Below, one piece after another: positions 24,589-32,015 of a stretch of 58,870 bases of DNA (position 1 is the first letter of the stretch; each line of letters starts with the position of its first letter). The stretch is from Oscillospiraceae bacterium (GTDB taxonomy: Bacteria > Bacillota > Clostridia > Oscillospirales > Oscillospiraceae), in the NCBI GenBank assembly GCA_015068225.1, contig SVKX01000008.1, positions 1 through 58,870 of the forward strand. The letters are read 5' to 3'. The position numbers and the translations under genes were made by a program. The notes under the pieces are model-generated. The model was not told the DNA's origin, searched no databases, and saw only the letters and a program-made list of their open reading frames with translations.

Positions 24589-24624
24589 GAGTCCCATTAA
24601 TTTCCGTAAATTTCACCAAAATGA

Positions 24625-24653
24625 TTGCATTCCATTTGTATATGTGGTATATT
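24625..24653 (+). promoter_or_regulatory. Sigma-A promoter of typA
   Basis: TTGCAT, a 17-base spacer and TATATT lie 43 bases before the start codon, just after the REP-like element. Confidence 0.72.
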
Positions 24654-24695
24654 CTTAAGGTTAAGAGATTATGTAAGCAAAGGAGCTTAGGATTT

Positions 24696-26534
24696 ATGGC
24701 AGCACAGGAAAAGATCCGCAATATTGCCATTATCGCCCACGTCGACCACGGCAAGACTACCCTGGTGGACGAAATGCTGAAGCAGGGCGGCATCTATCGG
24801 GAAAATCAGGCAACTACCGAGCGTGTTATGGACTCCGGCGATCTGGAGCGGGAGCGGGGCATTACCATTCTTGCCAAGAACACCGCTGTCAATTATAAGG
24901 ATTATAAGATCAACATTGTGGATACCCCCGGCCACGCCGACTTTGGCGGCGAGGTGGAGCGGATCCTGAAAATGGTCAACGGCGTTATTTTGCTGGTGGA
25001 CGCGGCAGAGGGCCCCATGCCCCAGACCCGTTTTGTCCTGCAGAAGGCGCTGGAGCTGGGCCACAAGGTCATCGTGGCGGTGAACAAGGTGGACAAGCCC
25101 GATGCCCGGGTCCATGAGGTCATGGACGAGGTGCTGGAGCTGCTGCTGGAGCTGGACGCCACCGACGAGCAGTTCAATTCCCCCACCGTTTTCTGCTCCG
25201 GCCGTCAGGGCACGGCTTCTTACAGCCCCGACGAGATGGGCACCGACCTGATCCCCCTGTTTGAGACCATCGTCAACTATATTCCCGCCCCCGGCGGCGA
25301 TGAGGAAGGCCCTCTGCAGCTGCTGGTGTCTTCCATTGATTATAATGAATATGTGGGCCGGATCGCGGTGGGCCGCGTGGAGCGGGGCACTATCCGGGTC
25401 AATCAGGAGGTCACCATCTGCGATTATCACGACCAGACGCTCCGGGGCAAGGGCAAGGTAGTTGCTCTTTATGCCTTTGACGGACTGGGAAAGACCCCCA
25501 TTTCCGAGGCCAGTGCCGGTGAGATCGTGGCCCTGTCCGGCATGGCAGACATCACCATCGGCCGCACCCTGTGCGCCCCCGATGTGGTAGAGCCCCTGCC
25601 CTTTGTGAAGATCAGTGATCCCACCATCGAAATGACCTTTGCCGTCAATGATTCTCCCTTTGCCGGACGGGAGGGCAAGTATGTCACCTCCCGGAATCTT
25701 CGTGACCGGCTGGAAAAGGAGCTACTCAAGGATGTTTCCCTCCATGTCACCGAGGCCAGCACCGATTCCTTTAATGTGGCGGGCCGTGGCGAGATGCACC
25801 TGAGTATCCTCATGGAGACCATGCGCCGGGAGGGCTTTGAATTCTCCGTTTCCACCCCCCGTGTGCTGACAAAAGTTGTAGACGGCAAGCTCTGTGAGCC
25901 TGTTGAGCGGATGGTGGCCGATGTCCCCGAGGAGAGCATGGGCACGGTGATCGAAAAAATGGGCCGCCGAAAGGGTGACTTACTCGGCATGACCCCCATG
26001 GGCAGCCGCTACCGGCTGGAGTTTTTGGTTCCCTCCAGAGGTCTGTTTGGCTACCGCAGCGAGTTCCTTACCGATACCAAGGGTGAGGGCATTATGAGTT
26101 CTGTTTTGGACAGCTATGCTCCCATGAAGGGCGAAATCGAGCGCCGTCTGGTGGGCAGCCTTATCGCCCACGAATCCGGCGAGGCCGTTACCTATGGCCT
26201 GCATGCTGCCCAGGAGCGCGGTGCGCTGTTTATCGGCCCCGGCACGCCGGTGTATGCCGGCATGGTGGTGGGCATCTGCAGCCGGAATGAGGATATGACT
26301 GTTAATGTCTGCAAGAAAAAGCAGCTGACCAATATGCGCGCCTCCGGCTCGGACGAAGCCCTGCGGCTGGTCAGCCCCAAGGTGTTCTCTTTGGAGCAGT
26401 GTCTGGAGTTTTTGGCGGACGATGAGCTGCTGGAGTGCACCCCCAAGACGCTGCGCATCCGCAAGCGGGAGCTGGATCACGGTATCCGTATGCGGGAGCT
26501 GATGAAAAAGCGGGCCCAGGACGCGGGCAAGTAA
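24696..26534 (+). CDS. typA: Translational GTPase TypA/BipA
   Basis: TypA is an EF-G-like GTPase that helps 50S ribosome assembly and growth under stress. The 612-residue protein has the G1 loop AHVDHGKTT at 14-22, the DTPGHADFGGEVER switch II block and NKVDKPDAR, then domains II, III, V and the TypA-specific C-terminal region ending in a lysine-rich tail. AAAGGAG precedes the ATG at 24696; the 25-residue longer frame overlaps the promoter. A CapA-like lipoprotein follows after 40 bases. Confidence 0.96.
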   Translation: MAAQEKIRNIAIIAHVDHGKTTLVDEMLKQGGIYRENQATTERVMDSGDLERERGITILAKNTAVNYKDYKINIVDTPGHADFGGEVERILKMVNGVILLVDAAEGPMPQTRFVLQKALELGHKVIVAVNKVDKPDARVHEVMDEVLELLLELDATDEQFNSPTVFCSGRQGTASYSPDEMGTDLIPLFETIVNYIPAPGGDEEGPLQLLVSSIDYNEYVGRIAVGRVERGTIRVNQEVTICDYHDQTLRGKGKVVALYAFDGLGKTPISEASAGEIVALSGMADITIGRTLCAPDVVEPLPFVKISDPTIEMTFAVNDSPFAGREGKYVTSRNLRDRLEKELLKDVSLHVTEASTDSFNVAGRGEMHLSILMETMRREGFEFSVSTPRVLTKVVDGKLCEPVERMVADVPEESMGTVIEKMGRRKGDLLGMTPMGSRYRLEFLVPSRGLFGYRSEFLTDTKGEGIMSSVLDSYAPMKGEIERRLVGSLIAHESGEAVTYGLHAAQERGALFIGPGTPVYAGMVVGICSRNEDMTVNVCKKKQLTNMRASGSDEALRLVSPKVFSLEQCLEFLADDELLECTPKTLRIRKRELDHGIRMRELMKKRAQDAGK

Positions 26535-26574
26535 ATCGGAATTTAGAAAAATACAACGAAAGGCGGTGGAGCAT

Positions 26575-27765
26575 ATGAAAAAGTCTGTAAGGCTCGCGGG
26601 TATGCTTGCCGCCTTTTTGCTGCTTTGCGGCTGCACGGCTCAGGGCGTGGCAGAAACCGTACCCAGCCGGCCCTCCCAGCCCACCCAGTCCACCCAATCT
26701 ACCCATTCATCCCAGGCCACTCAGCCCACCGCCCCCCAGACCCGGCCTACCTCCCCGGATCCGGTGATCACCGAGCCGGAGAGCGAAAGCTTTACACTCT
26801 CTTTTGCCGGCGACTGCACCCTGGGCGACAATTTTGACGAAGAGGGCAAGCGGGGCACCTATACATGGGTCGTTGGAAAGGATTACCGGTATCCGTTTTC
26901 CAATGTGCGCCACCTTTTTGAGGATGACGACATGACCTTCGTCAATCTGGAATGCGCCTTGACGGAATCCGACCCCACCGAGGAGGAAATGGAGGAGCTG
27001 AAGGATCATCTGTTCCGTTTCCGGGGTCCGGTGGACTATGCCAAGATCCTTTCCGGCAGCAGCGTGGAGCTTGCCAGCTGCGCCAATAACCATTCCCGGG
27101 ACTATGGTAAGCAAGGCCTGGAGGATACCTGGGCTGCGCTGGAGGCGGAAAATGTCCAATATGCCAGCTTTGGGCGTTCTTGCGTGTATACCACGGAAAG
27201 CGGCTTGAAGGTGGGCGTTTTCACAGTATTTTTCAACACTTCCCGAGCCAATCTGGACTATCAGGTGAAAAGTCTGAAAAACAGGGGTGCGGAGCTGATT
27301 GTCATGTCCGTCCACTGGGGAGATGAGGGTACATATTCTCCGGGCAGCACCCAAAAGACTCTGGGCCGCATGGCCATCGATGCCGGTGTGGACATCGTCT
27401 ACGGCCACCATTCCCACACCCTGCAGCCCATCGAGCCTTACAAGGGCGGCATTATCTATTACAGTCTGGGCAATTTCTCCTTCGGCGGCAGCCGCAATCC
27501 CAGAGATAAGGACACCGCCGTCATCCGCCAGCAGATCCTGCGCTATGCCGACGGTACGGTGGCCCTGGGACAGGTGGAGGTGGTCCCCTGCCGGATCAGC
27601 ACATCCGACAGCTGGAATGATTTCCGCCCTACCCCCTATAAGCCGGAGGACGAAGGCTTCCATCGGGTGTTTTCCAAGGTAGAGGGCAGCTTTGACGGGA
27701 AAGATTTGGTGGTCAGCTATCCCACAATTCCCACAGAACCGGAAAAAACAGAGAAAAATCCATAG
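26575..27765 (+). CDS. CapA-family lipoprotein (poly-gamma-glutamate synthesis type)
   Basis: The 396-residue protein has a lipoprotein signal peptide ending in LLCGC, with the lipidated cysteine at 20, then a Thr/Ser/Pro/Gln-rich linker to about 62. The CapA metallophosphatase-like domain follows: FAGDCTLGDNFDE, VNLECALTE, ASCANNHSRDYG, VMSVHWGDEGTY and YGHHSHTLQP carry the usual Asp, Asn and His ligands of the calcineurin-like fold. CapA proteins are linked to poly-gamma-glutamate capsules, but capB and capC are not here, so the substrate is open. It follows typA by 40 bases. Confidence 0.88.
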   Translation: MKKSVRLAGMLAAFLLLCGCTAQGVAETVPSRPSQPTQSTQSTHSSQATQPTAPQTRPTSPDPVITEPESESFTLSFAGDCTLGDNFDEEGKRGTYTWVVGKDYRYPFSNVRHLFEDDDMTFVNLECALTESDPTEEEMEELKDHLFRFRGPVDYAKILSGSSVELASCANNHSRDYGKQGLEDTWAALEAENVQYASFGRSCVYTTESGLKVGVFTVFFNTSRANLDYQVKSLKNRGAELIVMSVHWGDEGTYSPGSTQKTLGRMAIDAGVDIVYGHHSHTLQPIEPYKGGIIYYSLGNFSFGGSRNPRDKDTAVIRQQILRYADGTVALGQVEVVPCRISTSDSWNDFRPTPYKPEDEGFHRVFSKVEGSFDGKDLVVSYPTIPTEPEKTEKNP

Positions 27766-27793
27766 AAAAGGCCACAAATTCAAGAAAAAATTG

Positions 27794-27822
27794 TTGACCT
27801 TGTTGCCTTTTTCGGTTATAAT
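27794..27822 (+). promoter_or_regulatory. Strong sigma-A promoter of rpmH
   Basis: TTGACC, a 17-base spacer and a perfect TATAAT lie 94 bases before rpmH. Confidence 0.88.
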
Positions 27823-27830
27823 ACCCTAGC

Positions 27831-27848
27831 ATGACCAAATATGGTCAT
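27831..27848 (+). promoter_or_regulatory. Inverted repeat at the 5' end of the rpmH leader
   Basis: ATGACCA and TGGTCAT form a perfect 7-bp inverted repeat with an AATA spacer, starting nine bases after the -10 element. It would be either an operator across the start site or a hairpin at the mRNA end. Confidence 0.45.
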
Positions 27849-27915
27849 TTGTTATGTGTTGCTGCGGCCGAGTTTCGGCTGTCGAGCATATTGATTTTCG
27901 AGGAGGTGTTCCAAC

Positions 27916-28050
27916 ATGAAGCGTACCTACCAGCCCAGCCGCCGTCATCGTTCCAAGGTTCACGGTTTCCGTCAGAGAATGGCTACTTCCAACGGCCGCA
28001 AGGTGCTTGCCCGCCGCCGTGCCAAGGGCCGTAAGGTTCTGTCTGCTTGA
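27916..28050 (+). CDS. rpmH: 50S ribosomal protein L34
   Basis: The 44-residue protein is a complete L34: [20 protein letters not shown] at the start and [18 protein letters not shown] at the end are near-invariant. The perfect AGGAGGTG ribosome site lies 8-15 bases before the ATG. Codon choice is of the highly expressed kind. It opens the conserved rpmH-rnpA-yidD-yidC-jag block, but a terminator and a REP-like repeat separate it from rnpA here. Confidence 0.98.
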   Translation: MKRTYQPSRRHRSKVHGFRQRMATSNGRKVLARRRAKGRKVLSA

Positions 28051-28105
28051 GTGCAGGGTCTATCGTGACCTCAGCGTAAATCGCTCAATGCGAAACGGGA
28101 GTACA

Positions 28106-28145
28106 TGCGGGGCGAATGCGTGATTCGCCCCGCACCGTTTTTTAT
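28106..28145 (+). terminator. Terminator or attenuator between rpmH and rnpA
   Basis: A perfect 12-bp stem TGCGGGGCGAAT/ATTCGCCCCGCA with a 5-base loop is followed by CCG and a run of six T. It would sharply lower readthrough from the rpmH promoter into rnpA. Confidence 0.85.
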
Positions 28146-28152
28146 CTGTGAC

Positions 28153-28260
28153 GTCATTCCGAGCCAGTCCGGAGACTGGCGTGGGAATCCCCCGGATCTT
28201 CCGGACAGTCCCCTTTCATAGGGGATTGCCACACCAGTGTGAGCACTGGTTCGCAATGAC
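28153..28260. repeat. REP-like inverted-repeat element, copy 2
   Basis: GTCATTCCGA and TCGCAATGAC mark the ends of this 108-base element, with CCCCCGGAT, TTCCGGACA and GGGGATTGCC shared with the copy at 24495. Inside are CCAGTCCGGAGACTGG and CACCAGTGTGAGCACTGGT hairpins. It sits between the rpmH terminator and rnpA. Confidence 0.8.
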
Positions 28261-28282
28261 AACAAAAAGGGAAGAAAAGGCT

Positions 28283-28630
28283 ATGAAATTTTCCAGCAGT
28301 TTGAAGCTCAACCACATTTTCCAGCGGCTTTACAGGACGGCTGGCTATGCAAACGGCCATCTGGTCCTTTATGCCCGGAAAAACCACACCGGGAAAAACC
28401 GGGTGGGCATCACCGTCAGCAAAAAGCTGGGGCATGCCGTTGTTCGCAACCGGGTGCGCCGCCGTCTGCGGGAGGTCTACCGGCTCAATGAGGAGAAATT
28501 CTCCTCCGGCTGGGACATTGTGGTAGTGGCAAGGACAAGGGCGATCCACTGCGATTTTTCCGAGCTGATCCGCAGCTACCTGTCTCTGGCCCAAAAGGCC
28601 GGGATCCTGCGGCAGGAGGATGCCCAGTGA
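28283..28630 (+). CDS. rnpA: Ribonuclease P protein component
   Basis: RnpA binds the catalytic RNase P RNA and aids 5' maturation of tRNAs. The 115-residue protein has the conserved [27 protein letters not shown] motif region at about 44-70 (RNR box). The ATG at 28283 is preceded by GAAAAGG, a weak ribosome site; the longer frame from 28148 is only the REP-like repeat. Its TGA overlaps the GTG start of yidD. Confidence 0.96.
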   Translation: MKFSSSLKLNHIFQRLYRTAGYANGHLVLYARKNHTGKNRVGITVSKKLGHAVVRNRVRRRLREVYRLNEEKFSSGWDIVVVARTRAIHCDFSELIRSYLSLAQKAGILRQEDAQ

Positions 28631-28839
28631 AAAAGCTGCTGCTTGCGCTGATCCGGTTTTATCAGCGCCACATTTCTTACGGTCTACCCCCGCGCTGTCG
28701 TTTCACACCCACCTGCTCAGCATACGCCTATGAAGCTATCAACAAATACGGAGCCGTAAAGGGCGGATGGCTTGCCCTGCGAAGGTTTCTTCGCTGTCAC
28801 CCCTTTTCCAGAAGGGATCCTTACGACCCCGTGCCGTGA
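28627..28839 (+). CDS. yidD: Membrane protein insertion efficiency factor YidD
   Basis: YidD is a small membrane-associated protein that assists YidC. The 70-residue product has the family signature: [20 protein letters not shown], followed by [18 protein letters not shown] at the C-terminus. The start is GTG at 28627, whose last two bases open the rnpA stop (GTGA), giving coupled translation. Confidence 0.95.
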   Translation: MKKLLLALIRFYQRHISYGLPPRCRFTPTCSAYAYEAINKYGAVKGGWLALRRFLRCHPFSRRDPYDPVP

Positions 28840-28864
28840 AAGACTTCCATAAGGAGGATGTCAA

Positions 28865-30085
28865 TTGGATAAGATCATTAACGTACCCTTTGGCTACCTG
28901 CTGGATTGGCTGTATCAGTTCACCACCAACTATGGTTTGGCGCTGATCCTGTTTGCGGTCATCGTTCAGCTGGTGCTGCTGCCCATTACCGCAAAATCCA
29001 AGCGGAGCATGATGAAGATGTCCCGCATATCTCCCCGTTTGCAGGAGATCAAGGAAAAATACGCCAACGACCAGCAAAAGCAGACAGAGGCCATTCAGAA
29101 GCTGTACAAAGAAGAGAATGTTTCCATGACAGGCGGCTGTCTGTGGAGCTTTGTACCTCTGCTGATCCTGATTCCGCTGTATGCCGTTATTCGCGAACCC
29201 ATCACCTATATGCTCCATGAGACTGTGGAAAACGCAAACAAGATCGTGGAAGTGGTCCAGAAGGGCCTGCCGGATCTGTTTACCGGTCAGAACAGCTTCT
29301 ACGGACAGCTGATCGCTGCGCCCCACATTCAGAAGTTCGCCGATGCCATCCGGGAAGCCGGCATCGCCGTGTCCGACCGCACCCTGAACGGCTTGAACTT
29401 TATGTTCCTGGGCATTGACCTGGGTGCTGTCCCCAGCTTTACAAATCTCACATTTACCTGGGCTCGCATCGGCTCCTTGCTGATCCCCATCCTTTCCGCC
29501 GGTTCTCAGGTGGTGTCCATGCTGGTATCTCAGAGAATGAATAATTCTGTGGTCACCGATAAGAACGGTATTTATGACAAGGAGACTGCCAAAAAATCCC
29601 AGGCCAATAAGTCCAACAAGGTCATGCTGTGGATGATGCCCCTGATGTCTCTGTGGATCGGCTTCTCCGTTCCCGCGGCATTGAGCCTTTACTGGTTCAT
29701 CGGCGGCGTGATCCGTCTGGTGGAGGATGTGATCCTGACCAAGCATTACCGCAAGATCTATGATGCCGAGGATGCCGAGCGTCTGAAGAAGCACATGGAG
29801 CAGGAGGCTCTGGAGGCAGAGAAGGAGCGCATCCGCGCTGAAAAGCGGGCTGCCAATCCCGACGGCATTACCGAAAACACCAGCAAGAAGAAGCTGCAGA
29901 AGCAGCAGCAGCGGGAAGAAGAGGCTGCAAAGGCTGCTGCGGCAAAGGAATACGCCGCGAAAAAGGGCGAGACTGTGGAAAAGCCGGAGGAAAAGCAGAC
30001 AATGTCCGGTGTTGCTGACCGCCCCCACTGCAAGGGCCGGGCCTATGATCCCAACCGGTACAGCAGCCAAGCTACGGAGGAATAA
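28865..30085 (+). CDS. yidC: Membrane protein insertase YidC/Oxa1 (SpoIIIJ type)
   Basis: YidC inserts proteins into the cytoplasmic membrane, alone or with SecYEG. The 406-residue protein has a first helix at about 17-40, then the conserved MKMSRISPRLQEIKEKYAND cytosolic hairpin, further membrane segments and GFSVPAALSLYWFIGG near the last helices. The C-terminal 115 residues are long, charged and repetitive (KKKLQKQQQREEE), as in Gram-positive YidC2-like tails that bind ribosomes. The start is TTG at 28865 with AAGGAGG upstream; no ATG gives a full first helix. There is no lipobox in the first 30 residues. Confidence 0.95.
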   Translation: MDKIINVPFGYLLDWLYQFTTNYGLALILFAVIVQLVLLPITAKSKRSMMKMSRISPRLQEIKEKYANDQQKQTEAIQKLYKEENVSMTGGCLWSFVPLLILIPLYAVIREPITYMLHETVENANKIVEVVQKGLPDLFTGQNSFYGQLIAAPHIQKFADAIREAGIAVSDRTLNGLNFMFLGIDLGAVPSFTNLTFTWARIGSLLIPILSAGSQVVSMLVSQRMNNSVVTDKNGIYDKETAKKSQANKSNKVMLWMMPLMSLWIGFSVPAALSLYWFIGGVIRLVEDVILTKHYRKIYDAEDAERLKKHMEQEALEAEKERIRAEKRAANPDGITENTSKKKLQKQQQREEEAAKAAAAKEYAAKKGETVEKPEEKQTMSGVADRPHCKGRAYDPNRYSSQATEE

Positions 30086-30088
30086 GCA

Positions 30089-30961
30089 ATGGAAAAAACC
30101 ATCGTTACAACAGGCAAGACCATTGATCTTGCCATTGAGGCCGCGCTGCAGCAGCTGGGTCTGGATCGGGACAGTGTTTCTGTTCAGGTGATCAGCCAGG
30201 CAAAGGCCGGCTTTCTGGGCATCGGTGCCCAGCCTGCCAAGGTCGAAGTGACCTATGAAGCCCCTGATCCCGTCCCTGAGGCACCCAGAACGGCCCTTTC
30301 TTCCGCATCCCGTTCCAAGCCCAAGGCAAAGCCCCAGCCGGAAAAGAAGCCCGAGCCTGTGGCGGAAGCACCCAAGGCCGCGCCGGTGAAGGAAGCGAAA
30401 AAGGCCGAGCCTGCCAAGGCTGAAAAGAAGCCTGAGCGCAAGCCGGAGCCCAAGAAGGAAGAACCCAAAATGCCCAAAGAGCCCAAGGTCTTCGCTGTGG
30501 CGGAGCCCGGCTCTGTGGAGGAAAAGATCGAAACCTTCCTGAAGGGTCTGCTGGAGCACATGGGCTCCCAGGCCGTGCCCCACGCCTGGAAGGGTGAGGG
30601 CAATACTTACAAGGTGGAGATCGTAGGCGAGGATCTGGGTTACCTGATCGGCCGCCGGGGTGATACGCTGGATGCTCTGCAGCATCTGGCCAACTATACC
30701 ATCAACCGCGGTGTGGAGGGCCATATCCGCATCAGTGTGGATGCCGAGGAATATCGGGAGAAGCGGGAGGATTCCCTCCGCCGCTATGCCCGGAAGAAGG
30801 CCCAGCAGGTGCTGAAGGCCCGCCGCCGCACCACCCTGGAGCCCATGAATGCCTATGAGCGTCATGTGGTCCATTCTGCTCTGCAGGATATGGAAAATGT
30901 CACCACCCATTCCACCGGCACAGAGCCCAACCGCCGTGTGGTCATCGAATATGTCCGGTAA
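30089..30961 (+). CDS. jag: RNA-binding protein Jag/KhpB (SpoIIIJ-associated)
   Basis: The 290-residue protein has the Jag N-terminal domain (about 1-52, VEAALQQLGLDRDSVSVQV), a long Lys/Pro/Ala/Glu linker at 58-130 with KPEPK-type repeats, a KH domain with YLIGRRGDTLDALQHLANY near 185-203, and an R3H domain (RRTTLEPMNAYERHVVHSAL) at the end. Jag/KhpB partners KhpA and binds RNA, and is linked to cell elongation and sporulation. It starts three bases after the yidC stop. It closes the block with a GNRA-loop terminator; mnmE does not follow. Confidence 0.95.
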   Translation: MEKTIVTTGKTIDLAIEAALQQLGLDRDSVSVQVISQAKAGFLGIGAQPAKVEVTYEAPDPVPEAPRTALSSASRSKPKAKPQPEKKPEPVAEAPKAAPVKEAKKAEPAKAEKKPERKPEPKKEEPKMPKEPKVFAVAEPGSVEEKIETFLKGLLEHMGSQAVPHAWKGEGNTYKVEIVGEDLGYLIGRRGDTLDALQHLANYTINRGVEGHIRISVDAEEYREKREDSLRRYARKKAQQVLKARRRTTLEPMNAYERHVVHSALQDMENVTTHSTGTEPNRRVVIEYVR

Positions 30962-30973
30962 GTAATACAAAAA

Positions 30974-31002
30974 GAGCGCGTCGCAAGACGCGCTCTTTTT
31001 TT
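30974..31002 (+). terminator. Terminator of the yidC-jag operon, GNRA-loop family
   Basis: A perfect 9-bp stem GAGCGCGTC/GACGCGCTC with a GCAA loop and seven T. Both outer base pairs changed together relative to the other copies, so the stem is conserved by compensation. Confidence 0.93.
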
Positions 31003-31108
31003 GTGTTGGCAGGAAAGAAAAATGAGGCAATATCGTGCAGCCATTGCGGAAATTTTGTTAACATAATCTCAGAAAAATCGACTGGATTTGATCAGTGGTC
31101 AACATAAG

Positions 31109-31138
31109 TTTTTCACACTTTCCACAGCTTTTTCCACA
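31109..31138 (+). other. Cluster of three DnaA-box-like sequences
   Basis: TTTTTCACA (31109), CTTTCCACA (31118) and TTTTCCACA (31130) lie in one orientation within 30 bases; the first and third fit TTWTNCACA and the middle differs at one position. An A+T-rich stretch precedes them. Origin function is not shown. The rest of the 31003-31251 gap holds nothing else recognised. Confidence 0.4.
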
Positions 31139-31251
31139 GGCAGGCAGAGAAAATTCCCTGCAAAACCAAGGGTTTGCAGGGGAGCGGTGTGCATACATGG
31201 TGAGAAACCGGAGAAAGAGCAAAACGCCTTGCTGGTTTACAGAACACCGAT

Positions 31252-31992
31252 TTAGAACTGAACTTTTGCGGCGAACACTCGGCTGTGACCGGTGGACGCA
31301 TCCTCCGTTTCCCGGCTGGCAACCACACTTAAGCAGCGGTCTGCACTAAGCTCGAAGCTCAGGTCAAGGGTTTCCAATTCCCGGGCCTCTGACAGATAGC
31401 ATACAGAGAATTCCCGGGCGGGGTACTGCCGGTGGAAATCCCCGGGGAGGGTGTCTGTCACCCAATCCAGATACCGGCAGTTGTTCATATGTCCGTTCCA
31501 GTCCAGATCCGTGTAGCGCACTGTGCGGCGGAGCCGGTTTTCCATAGACCGGACAGCCATAGAGCCGGGAGCTGCCAGCTCGCAGCCCCGCAGCAGGCCC
31601 TCCACGCCTACGCCGCTTTTTCCGGGGAGCACCATGGCCCGACTTTCCGTATCCATCAGCACCCACAGACTGATAGCCCGGAAGCATTCCTTTCCATCGG
31701 CATCGTAGGCAATGGTGGATCGGGGATAGGCGGTGCGGGTGGTGGGCATGGGCCAAGTTTCGACGGTTATGTCCTCACCGGCACGGGGCAGACGGGTGAT
31801 CTGGACCCGGTGGCGGATCACCGCCCAGAAAAGGTTTTTCTCTGTCAGGGTCTGGCGGTCCGTGCCAAGCATGGCGCTGTGGTCTCCGGCTACATCCTGC
31901 AGATAGTCCAGAATGTGGCTGAGCTTCAGCCGGTTTGCGGCTTCCACAGCGGAGGCAGGGATATGAAAGGTTTTTTGATAGACAGGTTGCAT
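31252..31992 (-). CDS. Acyl-ACP thioesterase (FatA/TesA-like double hotdog)
   Basis: The enzyme releases free fatty acids from acyl-ACP. The 246-residue protein shows two hotdog repeats; the second carries the catalytic block YTDLDWNGHMNNCRYLDW at about 161-178, with Asn and His in the NxHxN form. It belongs to the acyl-ACP thioesterase family PF01643. The ATG at 31992 was chosen because GAGGAA lies seven bases upstream; the frame extends to 32010 without a ribosome site. It follows the HtrA gene by only 23 bases on the same strand. No fatty-acid synthesis gene is adjacent. Confidence 0.9.
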   Translation of the reverse strand: MQPVYQKTFHIPASAVEAANRLKLSHILDYLQDVAGDHSAMLGTDRQTLTEKNLFWAVIRHRVQITRLPRAGEDITVETWPMPTTRTAYPRSTIAYDADGKECFRAISLWVLMDTESRAMVLPGKSGVGVEGLLRGCELAAPGSMAVRSMENRLRRTVRYTDLDWNGHMNNCRYLDWVTDTLPGDFHRQYPAREFSVCYLSEARELETLDLSFELSADRCLSVVASRETEDASTGHSRVFAAKVQF

Positions 31993-32015
31993 AAAATTCC
32001 TCGTTTTCAAGATGC

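Noticed and set aside
28148..28282. N-terminal extension of RnpA
   Set aside because: The extra 45 codons fall in the REP-like repeat, and normal-length RnpA starts at 28283.
28739..31030. 763-codon minus-strand open frame opposite yidC and jag
   Set aside because: It is the mirror of two well-identified genes and arises from their G+C-rich third positions; it has no ribosome site or recognisable domain.
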